Shown: positions 52,536 through 61,791, numbered from the stretch's first letter. The stretch: 64,000 nt of DNA from Neobacillus endophyticus (GCF_013248975.1 NZ_JABRWH010000001.1:4298001-4362000), one strand, 5' to 3'. Made by a program: numbers and translations. The notes: generated by a model from the letters alone, not told the origin.

Positions 52536-52883
52536 TTAAGTTAATTCCTTTAACCAGCCCTCAAACCATTCAATCGGGAGTTTTATTTTAGAAAAATCCA
52601 GATGTTGTAGTTCTTTAAGCGAAAAGGTGTTAGCTAAATATAAATCCCACTGGGCAGAAATATCCTCTAATATGCCATATAGCTTTTCATCACCTAGCTT
52701 GTCTTCATTCAAATATTTCATATAATGCTTATCACACCAATTACAAATCTGTTGGTGAGTATATTGATTTGTTTTATTTACCACACTCTTTAACAAATCA
52801 ACAAGGTTTTCCTTACTAAACGACCAATCGATTTCAACAAAATTTGATTCAGACCAGCTACCAACATATCGGTTTTTTCCCAC
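52536..52883 (-). CDS. hypothetical protein (possible immunity-type)
   Basis: A 115-residue soluble, tryptophan-rich acidic protein with WSESNFVEIDWSFSKENLV, HQQICNWCDKHYMKYL and LPIEWFEGWLKEL. Start GTG 52883 is chosen because GAGGTG lies six bases upstream. The size, acidity and helical character resemble immunity proteins of contact-dependent toxins, but no family is recognised. It is a single-gene unit after J27. Confidence 0.55.
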   Translation of the reverse strand: MGKNRYVGSWSESNFVEIDWSFSKENLVDLLKSVVNKTNQYTHQQICNWCDKHYMKYLNEDKLGDEKLYGILEDISAQWDLYLANTFSLKELQHLDFSKIKLPIEWFEGWLKELT

Positions 52884-53041
52884 CAGCCACACCTCGGTCT
52901 AAAATATGAATTATATTTAATTCAACGTATCTTGAATGGATTCCTTCTTCAAGTAGCCTGCCACGTTCGGACAACAAGAAAATGGGATCGCTGCAGCCAC
53001 CCCATCTTTAACATAAGCTACCCGGTAGCTTAATAAGTTTT

Positions 53042-53416
53042 TTAATCATCAAGCATCTCTTTAGCATATTTATCAAGCATATCTTGGTCAAACCAAACAT
53101 CTTCATTGTCATCAGCAATTAAAAATCTCCATCCTGGTGCTAAACCAAGATACTTTTTTATATTTGGTTCCCACTCATCAATATGTGATATATGAAGAGG
53201 GACAAAAAAATCAGGGTCTTCGGAAAAAACTTCTCCTGCCCAGATAAACCAACCAGAAGTGCCGTCTTCTGGATATAAACGAAGACCATTAATCGGAACT
53301 ATACCTTCTTTAACGTTGGTAGCAATCCCTAATTTTAAGTTGTTTTCTGCTGGAAAATATTCAGCACCGTATTTATTGCAAATTTTAATTTGTTCTCGTT
53401 CCACATTAATTGACAT
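53042..53416 (-). CDS. Imm33-like (DUF2185-type) protein
   Basis: A 124-residue acidic protein with GTSGWFIWAGEVFSEDPDFF and LGLAPGWRFLIADDNEDVWF. The GWRF-acidic pattern resembles immunity proteins of the Imm33/DUF2185 family. No toxin gene lies beside it, so it would be an orphan immunity gene if the call is right. The family assignment is by pattern memory and needs a profile search. It has no signal or membrane segment. Single unit upstream of the 52536 gene. Confidence 0.5.
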   Translation of the reverse strand: MSINVEREQIKICNKYGAEYFPAENNLKLGIATNVKEGIVPINGLRLYPEDGTSGWFIWAGEVFSEDPDFFVPLHISHIDEWEPNIKKYLGLAPGWRFLIADDNEDVWFDQDMLDKYAKEMLDD

Positions 53417-53493
53417 AGTTATTCTCCCATACCAATTTAATACTTTTCCCTTAATAATACAACAGAAATTGCCTACTTCCTAGTTGCGCTAAA

Positions 53494-53620
53494 CTGCTAT
53501 TTAACTGATAAAAGACCATGAAAAGATGGACTGCTACGTCCATAAATTCTTCAATTCTTGCGCCCGAATGTTGAATATCGTTATTGAAGTAAAGGGGTGC
53601 ACCAGTTAGTTCAAGAAGAA
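53494..53620 (-). repeat. junction repeat J28 (TGGACTG hairpin class)
   Basis: TTTAACTGATAAAAGACCATG, arms ATGGAC/GTCCAT, core GCGCCCGAATGTTGAA (53560), ATCGTTATTGAAGTAAAGG and a diverged tail GCACCAGTTAGTTC. Confidence 0.83.
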
Positions 53621-53624
53621 TATT

Positions 53625-54257
53625 CTAATCATTTAATCCCTTTCCATTGAGAATTTTCGCCATATATTTTTCAATTCTTGATTCTTTAGTTTTTGATTGT
53701 TTTGGTGCTGAAAAATAAAGAATGTAAGCCCTTTGTCTTCCTGGTGTTAATGCCTCAAAAGCAGTTTTGAAGGCAGGTATTTCATCTAATTTCTTTTGAA
53801 GCTCTTCAGGAATTGGTTCTGGATTCTTTTTAATATTCGGTTTTACACCAGATTTCTCCACTTCAATTGCTTCGTAAATATATTCTTTCAAGATAGGTTC
53901 CATCTTAACTATATCTCGAACATTGGTAAACTTAATCTGGCGTCCCACCTGAGTATTCTCTCCAGGTTTGATTAAAATACCATTGGCATCCTTTAACAAG
54001 GAACCTTTGATAAAGTTAATCGCACAGTATTCCTTAAACGCACTCATTATGACTATGTTTCGTTTCTCATATGTGTAACAGGGTTGCGACCATTTCAATT
54101 CCTCAGTTAGCCCACAGTCAAGAAGAATTATTCTTAACTTCTTCAATTCTTCCTCCCAATTATGGACTTTACAATCAGGAGTTCCCCCCAGAGGGCAACG
54201 CATACAACCCTCTGCGAGATATTCATCAACTTTAGAATTCATTCCTTTGTTTGTCAT
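53625..54257 (-). CDS. YdeI/OmdA family protein with DUF1801 domain
   Basis: A 210-residue protein. An N-terminal DUF1801-like domain (about 15-120, with LTEELKWSQPCYTYEKRNIV and YCAINFIKGSLLKD) is followed by an OmdA/YdeI-type C-terminus (IPEELQKKLDEIP, LTPGRQRAYILYFSAPKQSKTKESRIEK in part). In B. subtilis YdeI is linked to resistance to some antimicrobial peptides; the mechanism is unclear. ATG 54257 has GGAGG upstream. Two CxxC-like cysteines near residue 20 may bind metal. Confidence 0.82.
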   Translation of the reverse strand: MTNKGMNSKVDEYLAEGCMRCPLGGTPDCKVHNWEEELKKLRIILLDCGLTEELKWSQPCYTYEKRNIVIMSAFKEYCAINFIKGSLLKDANGILIKPGENTQVGRQIKFTNVRDIVKMEPILKEYIYEAIEVEKSGVKPNIKKNPEPIPEELQKKLDEIPAFKTAFEALTPGRQRAYILYFSAPKQSKTKESRIEKYMAKILNGKGLND

Positions 54258-54353
54258 CAAGTTACCTCCTCTTTCAATTCTTCAATTTCTTATTGGATTA
54301 ACCTGCCTGTTAGCTTAATAACAATATTACTAAATAAGTCCATTAGAATAATG

Positions 54354-54521
54354 TTAAGCCATTAATATTAAATAACCAACCAAGAAAGCGATAGTTGTAA
54401 CTGAATATAACCATATTTTAAATTGGACACTTTTCTTTTTATCCTTAATCTTCCTCGATATTAGAAAATCGAATATTGCTATTGAAATTAAAATAATGGG
54501 AACCAAATTTACACCGTCCAT
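54354..54521 (-). CDS. 55-residue two-helix membrane protein
   Basis: From ATG 54521, six bases after GGGAGG, the frame encodes two transmembrane helices (LVPIILISIAIFDFLI and WLYSVTTIAFLVGYLILM) with a basic loop RKIKDKKKSVQFK between them, then TAA. The basic loop predicts both ends outside. It is shorter than usual gene-calling limits. Family unknown; it lies between J28/YdeI-like gene and J29. Confidence 0.65.
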   Translation of the reverse strand: MDGVNLVPIILISIAIFDFLISRKIKDKKKSVQFKIWLYSVTTIAFLVGYLILMA

Positions 54522-54623
54522 TTTTATCCTCCCAATAATGGCTAGCAGTCTTACTTATTTATGAAATATTCTCTAAATAGCTTTATTTCTCCTTTTTGAC
54601 TAACTGCTTCGTGGAACAAGGAA

Positions 54624-54715
54624 AGCGACTGTTCATATTGAACAATCGCGCCCTATACATATAGAAAGAGCTCAATTCTTACTACAGAATTGCGCCCGAT
54701 TGTTGAAGATCCGCT
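54624..54715 (-). repeat. junction repeat J29 (tandem double core)
   Basis: Two cores follow each other. A TGTTCA-TAT-TGAACA hairpin abuts GCGCCC at 54648, and a class A hairpin (GCTCAATTCT/AGAATTGCGC) abuts the core at 54692-54707. The GGCC box of other copies is here replaced by a second GCGCCC. Confidence 0.82.
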
Positions 54716-54743
54716 TTAAATTCGAATAGTTATTGGAACAAAA

Positions 54744-55598
54744 TCATTTGTCTTTATCAAAACTTAGATGAACAGAATCTGCAATCCTTTTATAGCCAAT
54801 TTCCCTATAGATCTTATTTGATGTCGGATTCATCAAATCTGTGTATAGTACGCAAAAGCTGTAATCATTGAGTAATTCTCTTGATACCGCCGCAACAAGC
54901 GTCCGAGCATATCCTTTTTTGCGCTCTTCCTTTGGCGTGAAAACCAAAGAAACGGTTACACCGTTCTTTGTCGGACGTGACTTCTTCATCATAGATACAA
55001 TCTTTCCTTTATTCTCCCAAAGAAAGACTTCCCGTTCCTTTAGAAACATTGCAACACGTTTTTTCACGTTTTCAGTTGGTGAAATCGGTAATCCGGTATC
55101 AATTTCGAATAAGTTGAACCACTTTTCGATAATTGCTGAATCACTTTCTTCTGCATGGCGCCAATTACCGGGACTATGTTCAAGCGAATCATTTACCTTA
55201 TTTAATCGATATAATCCCTGATCCATAAGTAGTTGATGAGTCATATCGGTTTTAATTTCCCACTTTTTAGCGACTTTGTATGCCCATGGCTTCAAACTGA
55301 TAATCGAACGAAAGGTTATTTCATGTTCTAGCACACTTTTTATGAAAAAATCTATTATTTCTTCTAAACGGATTTCATCGACAAAAATAAGATTTAACGG
55401 ATGAGGGGGTGTCATTTGAAAAAGGGCTAATATTTTTCCTTCCTCTTCAATTGTCGCCATAAATGGATTCTCATAATTACCAGCTTTAATCGCTTGTAGC
55501 ACACCCAAAAAAAGACTGAATACATCTTCCTTTTCCAATAATAACGGCTCTATCTTTTTCTCAAAATCATGAGCATTATGGTAAACTTTAAATTTCAT
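54744..55598 (-). CDS. GNAT family N-acetyltransferase
   Basis: A 284-residue protein from ATG 55598. The C-terminal half is a GNAT domain with VSLVFTPKEERKKGYARTLVAAV and LMNPTSNKIYREIGYKRI; the N-terminal half is a degenerate GNAT-like domain (FSLFLGVLQAIKAGNYENPF, IEEEGKILALFQMTPPHPLN). This two-domain layout is common in Bacillus. The open frame extends upstream, but this start fits the domain boundary. Substrate unknown. Confidence 0.82.
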   Translation of the reverse strand: MKFKVYHNAHDFEKKIEPLLLEKEDVFSLFLGVLQAIKAGNYENPFMATIEEEGKILALFQMTPPHPLNLIFVDEIRLEEIIDFFIKSVLEHEITFRSIISLKPWAYKVAKKWEIKTDMTHQLLMDQGLYRLNKVNDSLEHSPGNWRHAEESDSAIIEKWFNLFEIDTGLPISPTENVKKRVAMFLKEREVFLWENKGKIVSMMKKSRPTKNGVTVSLVFTPKEERKKGYARTLVAAVSRELLNDYSFCVLYTDLMNPTSNKIYREIGYKRIADSVHLSFDKDK

Positions 55599-55663
55599 TT
55601 TCAATACCCCATTCCTAATCAGATAATATCGAAGGCACCGATTTAGAAACACTTTTTTATCCT

Positions 55664-55736
55664 GCAATCTGGCCCGTTTGACACAAAGCCTTTACCCATC
55701 AAATACGCCCGATTATGGAAGATCTTATTGAAGATA
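55664..55736 (-). repeat. junction repeat J30 (two partial boxes)
   Basis: GCAATCTGGCCCGTTTGACAC is a short-form copy. About 33 bases further a second core ACGCCCGATTATGGAAGATC (in pieces, 55705) is followed by TTATTGAAGATAAG. Confidence 0.75.
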
Positions 55737-55760
55737 AGAATAAGTAAAATGGTTGTCCAT

Positions 55761-56369
55761 TTATATGATAAATTCAAAGCCTGTCGGTTTACTGAATGGA
55801 GCTTTACATTCTCTAAAAACTAATTTAATTTCTGAAAAATCGTCAGGTAAAGGAGGAGTCACAATAAAAGTAAATGACATATGGCCTCTGGAGCCCCCGC
55901 CTCCTTCGTTTCGACAGTTGTATTCAATCCCATTCTCGTCGTTAATATAAAGTTCAAACCAGGTATGTTTACGCTCTCGAAAATCCCCAGGAATCTCATC
56001 AGAATCTTCTCTATCAATGTTAAAATGAACAACACTAGCATTTTTATATTGGCGAAGACAAGTTACCGAATAAAACAAATCATCTTTTTCAAATGATTTT
56101 AAAATTGGTATGTTTTTTAGAAAGCCCTTTGGCTCTAAAACAGGTCTATACATCTCTTCGCGTAAAAAATCTGCAAAAAGACTATTTAAAAAATCTTCAT
56201 AAAAACCATATTTCTTAGACCAATGAGAAATAAGTTGCTTAGTTGGAAAACCTGGATTATTATTTGAAAGGTCTTTCCGTTGATTAATTAGTTCACATAT
56301 TTGTTCATCTATAGCTTCGATTCGTTCATCATAGTGGTCTGTTGGTGGTTCAAATGGCATTCGTTTCAT
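55761..56369 (-). CDS. hypothetical protein
   Basis: A 202-residue soluble protein with a helical N-terminus (DHYDERIEAIDEQICELINQ, RKDLSNNNPGFP) and a beta-rich C-terminal domain with NEGGGGSRGHMSFTFIVTPP. The second half resembles small beta-sandwich domains, but the family is not recognised. ATG 56369 lies eight bases after GGAGG. Single-gene unit between J30 and J31. Confidence 0.62.
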   Translation of the reverse strand: MKRMPFEPPTDHYDERIEAIDEQICELINQRKDLSNNNPGFPTKQLISHWSKKYGFYEDFLNSLFADFLREEMYRPVLEPKGFLKNIPILKSFEKDDLFYSVTCLRQYKNASVVHFNIDREDSDEIPGDFRERKHTWFELYINDENGIEYNCRNEGGGGSRGHMSFTFIVTPPLPDDFSEIKLVFRECKAPFSKPTGFEFII

Positions 56370-56515
56370 ATTTTCAGCCTCCAAAGTTAAAGTAGTTAAT
56401 TTATTTTAACATAAATTGGAAGGTGATAGTTCTTGTTGTACTACACTGCAGCTTAGTTTGAGTGAATTTTTTCACAAACTATTCAATATACCCACTTTAT
56501 ATAAACGTTTTATTC

Positions 56516-56585
56516 GGCAATCTGGCCCTTTACATAAAGAAAGAGCACAATTCTGTTGAAGAATCGCGCCCGATTGTTGAATAAG
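56516..56585 (-). repeat. junction repeat J31
   Basis: GCAATCTGGCCC box, arms GCACAATTCT and AGAATCGCGC, core 56566-56581. The hairpin matches J19. Confidence 0.88.
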
Positions 56586-56599
56586 CCACATTATGATTT

Positions 56600-57022
56600 T
56601 CACCCTTCAATCATTGCTGAATCATCGTACCCGGACGAAACGTATAATATTTTTTGTCCATTAAGAACCACATCGCATAGATAAATAAGATGATTAAATA
56701 CTTCATTTACGTCATCCTGAAAAAAATTAATCTCGGACAAATTATGTTTATCTCTAAATTCTTGAAATATTAGACTTTTATTTTCTAATGATACTAATAA
56801 TACAGAAGCAAAGCTCCGCAATTCTTCAACTTCTTCAGTATATAGGTATCGTATTTCATCTTTTTCAAATTGCACAAATTTATCAAGCTGTATATTTAAT
56901 TCAGACTGATATTGAACTAAAAATTTTAGGATAACCTCTGGAATTACTACATAGATGAGCGATGAATCTTGATTTGTTTTCTTAACCAAACCAAATCGTA
57001 ATTCAGAACCAAAATGCCTCAT
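56600..57022 (-). CDS. hypothetical protein
   Basis: A 140-residue soluble protein, mixed alpha/beta, with SSLIYVVIPEVILKFLVQYQ and FFQDDVNEVFNHLIYLCDVV. No signal or membrane segment and no recognised family. GGGGGAG precedes the ATG. It is a single-gene unit between J31 and J32, typical of the small unknown genes of this array. Confidence 0.6.
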   Translation of the reverse strand: MRHFGSELRFGLVKKTNQDSSLIYVVIPEVILKFLVQYQSELNIQLDKFVQFEKDEIRYLYTEEVEELRSFASVLLVSLENKSLIFQEFRDKHNLSEINFFQDDVNEVFNHLIYLCDVVLNGQKILYVSSGYDDSAMIEG

Positions 57023-57084
57023 TTTTTCTCCCCCAATTTGTATTATGTAACTACTTTATATAATCACTTCCAACGTAAACCTGC

Positions 57085-57165
57085 CATTTAACTGATTAAA
57101 GACCAAGAAAAATGGACTGCTGAAACAGTCCATCGTTGTTCAATTCTTGCGCCCGATTGTTGAAT
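57085..57165 (-). repeat. junction repeat J32 (TGGACTG hairpin class)
   Basis: CCTGCCATTTAACTGATTAAAG, perfect arms ATGGACTG/CAGTCCAT, TTGTTCAATTCTTG and core 57149-57164. In minus sense TTTTTCTTGG follows the hairpin. Confidence 0.87.
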
Positions 57166-57174
57166 AGAAAAAGA

Positions 57175-58593
57175 TTATTGTGGATCTTCTTCCAATTCAT
57201 TTATCCTAATCATTAATGATTCTTTCATGTTCTGAATATCGGATACGTTGCTTTTTGTCATGAACAAATAGCAAATAGCTGAAGGAATAAGGAAAAGTTG
57301 CAAAGCCGATAAAGAAATCACATAACTGGTGGGTTCTTGATACCATAATGAAATTACCCCAAGAAGGATACCGACTCCTAAATTCCCAATCGTTCTACCT
57401 AAACTGTTAAAAAGATTGGCTACACTGAATGCTGTGCCTCGATGCTCAGGCAAATTCACATCGGTGATCAATGCAAGCCAATTCGGTGTATTCGCAGATT
57501 GGGCAGCAGAAGCAAGTAAAGATAGAAGAAACACTGCTGCCATCCATGGGTTTAATAAGATTTGTTCCAACAATTGAAATAGGATGGCAAAGGCATTGTC
57601 GTCTTTCGGAAGCACAAGACGATGGATAGGGACACTGAACATGACTATATAAAGAGGCATCGTAAAAAATACAAAGAATGAAGTTAAAACAGCTCTCCCT
57701 TTAAAAGTTTTCTTTTGAAACTTGTCCCCCAAGTGCCCAAAATAAGCAGAAGCCATTCCTCCCAGCTGAAAAATGCCGTAAAGATATCCTGATGCAATGA
57801 CTGCTGTTGCTGAACTGTATCCTTGCTGTTCTATCTTAAAAGTAAATAGAATAGGAATCCATATAAGGCTTCCAGTAGAAATATTCATGAAGAAAGCTTG
57901 AAAAAAAAGGAGCAAATTGCTTTTTTTCAATAAGATTTCCCTAATTTGTTTAGCCTCGATTCGATAATGGTAAGAGCCCCCTTTTTCAAAAACATCTCTC
58001 AGTTCAGGGTCCGACTGGCCCCTTGCTGGTTCTTCAACAAATAAATAGAAAAAAATGAGAAAAAAACCAATAAAACCAACTATTTCAAAAGGCCATCTCC
58101 AATTATGGTTGGTGGTGGTCAATGAAGCCAAAAGGGAACCAGCAATCCCCCCTAACCCTTGTGCCATCCCCCATAGGCTCAAAATGGTTCCACGTTTTCC
58201 ATGGGGAATATAATCCGTTAAGACACTAAAACCGATTGAAGCAATGCATCCTAACCCCACCCCTGTTAGCATTTGAAATAAAAGCAATTGCATATAATTT
58301 TTGCTGATAGCAGTTAAAAATACAGAAACAACCCAAATGCATGTGCCTATTATCACCAGTTTATTTCGTTTGAACTTTCCAGAAAGATATCCCCAGTAAA
58401 CAGAAGAAATGGCTGTAACTAGGATATTAAAGGCAGAAACTGTCGCTAGTTTTGGAACCCCTATATGTAAGTCCTCAGATATATATTTAAACAACGGTGG
58501 GAATAGGCCAATAATTATGTTATCGAAAGCAGCAAGAACAACAAACACGGTGATGGTAAATATCATTTTGGCTTTAGTGCTCATAAGTGTCAT
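57175..58593 (-). CDS. MFS transporter
   Basis: A 472-residue integral membrane protein with about 12 helices and a charged central loop (residues about 195-230). It has GYLSGKFKRNKLVIIG (MFS loop 2-3 motif) and GLGCIASIGFSVLTDYIPHGKRG. Long members like this include multidrug and metabolite exporters; the substrate is unknown. ATG 58593 follows GAGGA by five bases. Single-gene unit between J32 and J33. Confidence 0.85.
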   Translation of the reverse strand: MTLMSTKAKMIFTITVFVVLAAFDNIIIGLFPPLFKYISEDLHIGVPKLATVSAFNILVTAISSVYWGYLSGKFKRNKLVIIGTCIWVVSVFLTAISKNYMQLLLFQMLTGVGLGCIASIGFSVLTDYIPHGKRGTILSLWGMAQGLGGIAGSLLASLTTTNHNWRWPFEIVGFIGFFLIFFYLFVEEPARGQSDPELRDVFEKGGSYHYRIEAKQIREILLKKSNLLLFFQAFFMNISTGSLIWIPILFTFKIEQQGYSSATAVIASGYLYGIFQLGGMASAYFGHLGDKFQKKTFKGRAVLTSFFVFFTMPLYIVMFSVPIHRLVLPKDDNAFAILFQLLEQILLNPWMAAVFLLSLLASAAQSANTPNWLALITDVNLPEHRGTAFSVANLFNSLGRTIGNLGVGILLGVISLWYQEPTSYVISLSALQLFLIPSAICYLFMTKSNVSDIQNMKESLMIRINELEEDPQ

Positions 58594-58675
58594 AAGAATC
58601 CTCACATTCTATTTTCATCGCGACTAAATTTTACCATATCACCATCATTTTGATATAATTATTCTTCAGCTAACC

Positions 58676-58768
58676 TCCATTTAACGGATTATCGACCATG
58701 AAAAAAAATGGACTGCTGCGCAGTCCATAAATTCTTCAATTCTTGCGCCCTATAATGGAATAACTAAG
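58676..58768 (-). repeat. junction repeat J33 (TGGACTG hairpin class)
   Basis: Perfect arms ATGGACTG/CAGTCCAT with loop CTGCG, followed in minus sense by TTTTTTTTCATGG, a strong terminator. The core is GCGCCCTATAATGG with the TGGAATAACTAAG variant. Confidence 0.85.
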
Positions 58769-58774
58769 TAGTTT

Positions 58775-59335
58775 CTATTGGCTGGCTTTGTTGAAAAGCG
58801 AACTCGATTCCCATTCTTCCCGTAAAAGACCCATTCTTATAGAATCGTAATATTCTCCGTTATAATAACGACATTTTCTCAATCTTGCTTCCATTGTCAT
58901 TCCAAGCTTTTCACCAAGTTTAATCATACGTTCATTCCCTGACCAAGTAGTAAAGCCAACACGAACCAATGGTAAGGTATTAAAGAGATGATTTATCCAT
59001 AGAAGAAGAGCATTCGTACCATAACCCCCACTCCAAAAGTTCGGATTATAAATTGCTATTCCCATTTCGAGCCAATTTGATGGCTTATGCTCCCAATAAT
59101 AACTTACTGTTCCAATAACCTGCTCGTTGACTTCAATAACCCATCGATTGTATTGATTAAGAACATTTTCTTTTGAATTTATGAATTCTTGATATGGTAT
59201 CTGTTTATGTTCAAAGTAAGGGGCATCCCACTTTTTCCATTCAGGGGATTCTTCCTTATACATTAATTCCCATAGATGTGGTAAATCTATTTCGATAATT
59301 GGTCGAATAACTAATTCATTTTCCTGATAATACAC
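58775..59335 (-). CDS. GNAT family N-acetyltransferase (RimL type)
   Basis: A 186-residue GNAT with NPNFWSGGYGTNALLLWINH as the acetyl-CoA region, TTWSGNERMIKLGEKLGM, and the typical end EARLRKCRYYNGEYYDSIRM of RimJ/RimL-type enzymes. The start is a GTG nine bases after GGAGG. Substrate unknown. Single-gene unit between J33 and J34. Confidence 0.88.
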   Translation of the reverse strand: MYYQENELVIRPIIEIDLPHLWELMYKEESPEWKKWDAPYFEHKQIPYQEFINSKENVLNQYNRWVIEVNEQVIGTVSYYWEHKPSNWLEMGIAIYNPNFWSGGYGTNALLLWINHLFNTLPLVRVGFTTWSGNERMIKLGEKLGMTMEARLRKCRYYNGEYYDSIRMGLLREEWESSSLFNKASQ

Positions 59336-59401
59336 AAAAGATTTCCTCCAAATTTGATAATTCCTAACTACTATGATTATTATACATAATATTTAAACAA
59401 T

Positions 59402-59495
59402 TAAGGCACCATCATATTCTTGGATAGCGCCCGATTGCTGAAGATCGTTATTGAAGTAAAGCTACCCGTTTGTTTAAGTGTATTTCTTCACAATG
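59402..59495 (-). repeat. junction repeat J34
   Basis: Arms GCACCATC and GATAGCGC pair only with G-U in minus-strand RNA (GCGCTATC with GATGGTGC). Core 59427-59442, GAAGATCGTTATTGAAGTAAAG, tail ACCCGTTTGTTTAAGTG and TTCACAATGTG. Confidence 0.87.
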
Positions 59496-59509
59496 TGCCT
59501 CGCAAAACA

Positions 59510-60157
59510 TTACTCTTCGGGACTAACAGTTTCCAGGAGTTTTTCCATCACCCTTGATAAAGCGAAAATGGAATTGGTTGTCTCAAATTCTCCGATGTCC
59601 AAGTGATGATTTGCATTTTGAATAACCTCTATCAGTAAATTTGATTTACTCAATTCCTCAATTTGATCGATATTGTAATGAGGGTCATTATCCCCGATAA
59701 TTAACAACCCTTGGTGTTCACTATTCAAAATTGCATCAAAAATCAAGTCATACTTTAACAGAGGAGTGAGTAAAATCATTGTGGTATTTAAAAATTCATC
59801 TCTTTTCATAAGGTCATTAGCAATCGGAATTGTTCCAAGCGATTTTCCTAAAAAAATCTTTTCGCTGTATTGACCGTTATTAAGGACTTCCGAAATTATA
59901 GGATTAATATCATCCACCATTGTTTTGGATACTTCTTCAAGAGATTTTTTTAAGAAATGTTCTTCATAGGAATAATGGATATGAACAATATCAATTTTGT
60001 TATGAAGCATCGTCATAGTTGCATAATAAAATAGGGGCTTATCGTAATTGTAACCTGAACCTGAAAACATAAAGCAAATCGTTTGGGAACCTGTTTCTAT
60101 ATGTGTGTAACTAATCGCTTTGTCGTTTGTTTGTAGCTCCTTTTTATTTACGTTCAT
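59510..60157 (-). CDS. alpha/beta hydrolase
   Basis: A 215-residue protein from ATG 60157, with GGAGGGG upstream. FMFSGSGYNYDKPLFY is the oxyanion region, GKSLGT the nucleophile elbow, LLIIGDNDPHYN the acid strand and NANHHLDIG the histidine region, a complete alpha/beta hydrolase set. An open frame extends 61 codons upstream without a start signal and is not counted. Substrate unknown. No full junction separates it from the GNAT gene at 60407; only a tail (ACGTTACTTTAAGC near 60368) remains there. Confidence 0.83.
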   Translation of the reverse strand: MNVNKKELQTNDKAISYTHIETGSQTICFMFSGSGYNYDKPLFYYATMTMLHNKIDIVHIHYSYEEHFLKKSLEEVSKTMVDDINPIISEVLNNGQYSEKIFLGKSLGTIPIANDLMKRDEFLNTTMILLTPLLKYDLIFDAILNSEHQGLLIIGDNDPHYNIDQIEELSKSNLLIEVIQNANHHLDIGEFETTNSIFALSRVMEKLLETVSPEE

Positions 60158-60406
60158 CAATTTCCCCTCCGAAACTTTTAATATTCTAAAAATAATTAGC
60201 AATTTTTTTATAAAATAACTCATTCTCTTTACGGCAGGGATTAATCGGAAATAGATAATATGATTTAAATCAAAGACTTTATTGGTAATATCGAGCCGTT
60301 GAACAGGTGTAGCGATTGATTCAGTTCTAACCAATCGCATCTTTGGAGTTTAATTAACTAAAACCCACGTTACTTTAAGCACATTATTTCACAATCTATG
60401 AGCATT

Positions 60407-60931
60407 TTAGCTTAATTTAGTTAATACATTGTTTAGATTATCCCATTCGTATATAAGAAGATTCAATTGAGCACCACCTATTACTATCTTTTCTGTTTTA
60501 ACTAGTTGAGCACCATAATACTCGTAGAAATAACGGGTTTTATTTGCTTCTAATACTTCAACGAAAACTTTATTGAAGCCTAATACTTGAAATTGAAGGA
60601 AAAGTTGTTTTAAAAGTTGCTTTCCAACTCCTTTCCCTTGATATTCTTCAAGAAGATAAATGGATGTTAAATCACCAGAATTATTGACATTATTACTTTC
60701 ACTTTTTCCACAATCTGCAAATCCTACGATTTCTCCCTCATTATTTACTGCAACAAAGATATAATTACCCTCTTTTGAGATATTACTATTCCACAAGTCG
60801 GTTCGTTGATCATAAGATAATTTTTTTAAAAACTCATCAGGAATAATGTTTTTATAAGTAGTATTCCAACTATCAACGTGTACTTTTGCAATCCCCTTTG
60901 CATCAGTTAATACAGCTTTTCTTATGTACAT
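60407..60931 (-). CDS. GNAT family N-acetyltransferase
   Basis: A 174-residue GNAT: MYIRKAVLTDAKGIAKVHVD, the acetyl-CoA loop LLEEYQGKGVGKQLLKQL, and VEVLEANKTRYFYEYYGAQL. It is of the common small-molecule acetyltransferase type. It lies 56 bases after the PP2C gene, so it could belong to the T-box-HIT-PP2C transcript. Substrate unknown. Confidence 0.87.
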   Translation of the reverse strand: MYIRKAVLTDAKGIAKVHVDSWNTTYKNIIPDEFLKKLSYDQRTDLWNSNISKEGNYIFVAVNNEGEIVGFADCGKSESNNVNNSGDLTSIYLLEEYQGKGVGKQLLKQLFLQFQVLGFNKVFVEVLEANKTRYFYEYYGAQLVKTEKIVIGGAQLNLLIYEWDNLNNVLTKLS

Positions 60932-60987
60932 TTAACTCACCTCTTATGAAAAGTTAAATTCTGTGTATTCGATTTTTTAAAATTATC

Positions 60988-61791
60988 TCACCTTATATCA
61001 CTCGGCATCACAGCAGTTTCTTTATTTATAACTTCCCAAGAAATTATTGTGGTGCTATCACGAACATTTTTCTTTTTTACTTCATCTAACAATGCGATTA
61101 AACCATCTTTAATTGTAAATCCTTCAATCATTTGGAATATTTCTTCTGCAGAATTCAAATTGGCTTTAGGACATTCAATTAAACCATCCGTTGTTAGCAA
61201 TATTTTGGTTTTACCTTTTCTCATTTCCTTTATTCCTGCACTAAAACAAGGTACAGAATGATTAAATGCACTTTTTTGACCTATCCATTCATAAAAGCTT
61301 CTATGGTTCTGTTGATATTCACCTAAAGTGGAGAGCTCAGGATGATATAAATATAGAGCACAATCACCAATAGATAACCAAAAAATATATTTCTCTTTTC
61401 TAATCACAATAAGACAAGCAGTTTCGCCCTTTATTTTTTGACAATCTTCTTTAAATTTTTTACTGGTGAATACAGATAAGATGAAGTTATTTATCTCATA
61501 AAATGCCTTCCTTGTTTCTAATTTCAATAAATTTATTATTTTTTCGTTATTAGTTCTTATAGTAGAAAGAACCAACTCAGCACTTTGAGCAGTGTTGTGA
61601 GCATCAAGAAGAATAACAAATTCCCAATCGTCTTCAGGATTTGCCCAAATCAAACAACCATCTTCATTCTTGTATTGGCCCGATGAAGAATTGCCACCAA
61701 AACGCCCAAGTACCATATTGTTTTCGAATTCCATAACATTAAGCTCATCAACGAAATGTTTTTGGCTACCTACCCAGAAATACTCAATCAT
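60988..61791 (-). CDS. PP2C family serine/threonine phosphatase
   Basis: A 267-residue PP2C-fold protein. The metal-binding and core motifs are NEDGC (near residue 43), FVILLDAHN, GETACLIVIR, LSIGDCALYLY, LLTTDGL and DSTTIISWEV, in the correct order. It would dephosphorylate Ser/Thr residues in the cytoplasm. It overlaps the HIT gene by four bases (ATGA), so the two are translationally coupled and both lie behind the T-box leader. Confidence 0.85.
   Translation of the reverse strand: MIEYFWVGSQKHFVDELNVMEFENNMVLGRFGGNSSSGQYKNEDGCLIWANPEDDWEFVILLDAHNTAQSAELVLSTIRTNNEKIINLLKLETRKAFYEINNFILSVFTSKKFKEDCQKIKGETACLIVIRKEKYIFWLSIGDCALYLYHPELSTLGEYQQNHRSFYEWIGQKSAFNHSVPCFSAGIKEMRKGKTKILLTTDGLIECPKANLNSAEEIFQMIEGFTIKDGLIALLDEVKKKNVRDSTTIISWEVINKETAVMPSDIR

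Noticed and set aside
60158-60340. 61-codon N-terminal extension of the alpha/beta hydrolase
   Set aside because: No ribosome site; GGAGGGG directly precedes ATG 60157, where the hydrolase fold begins.
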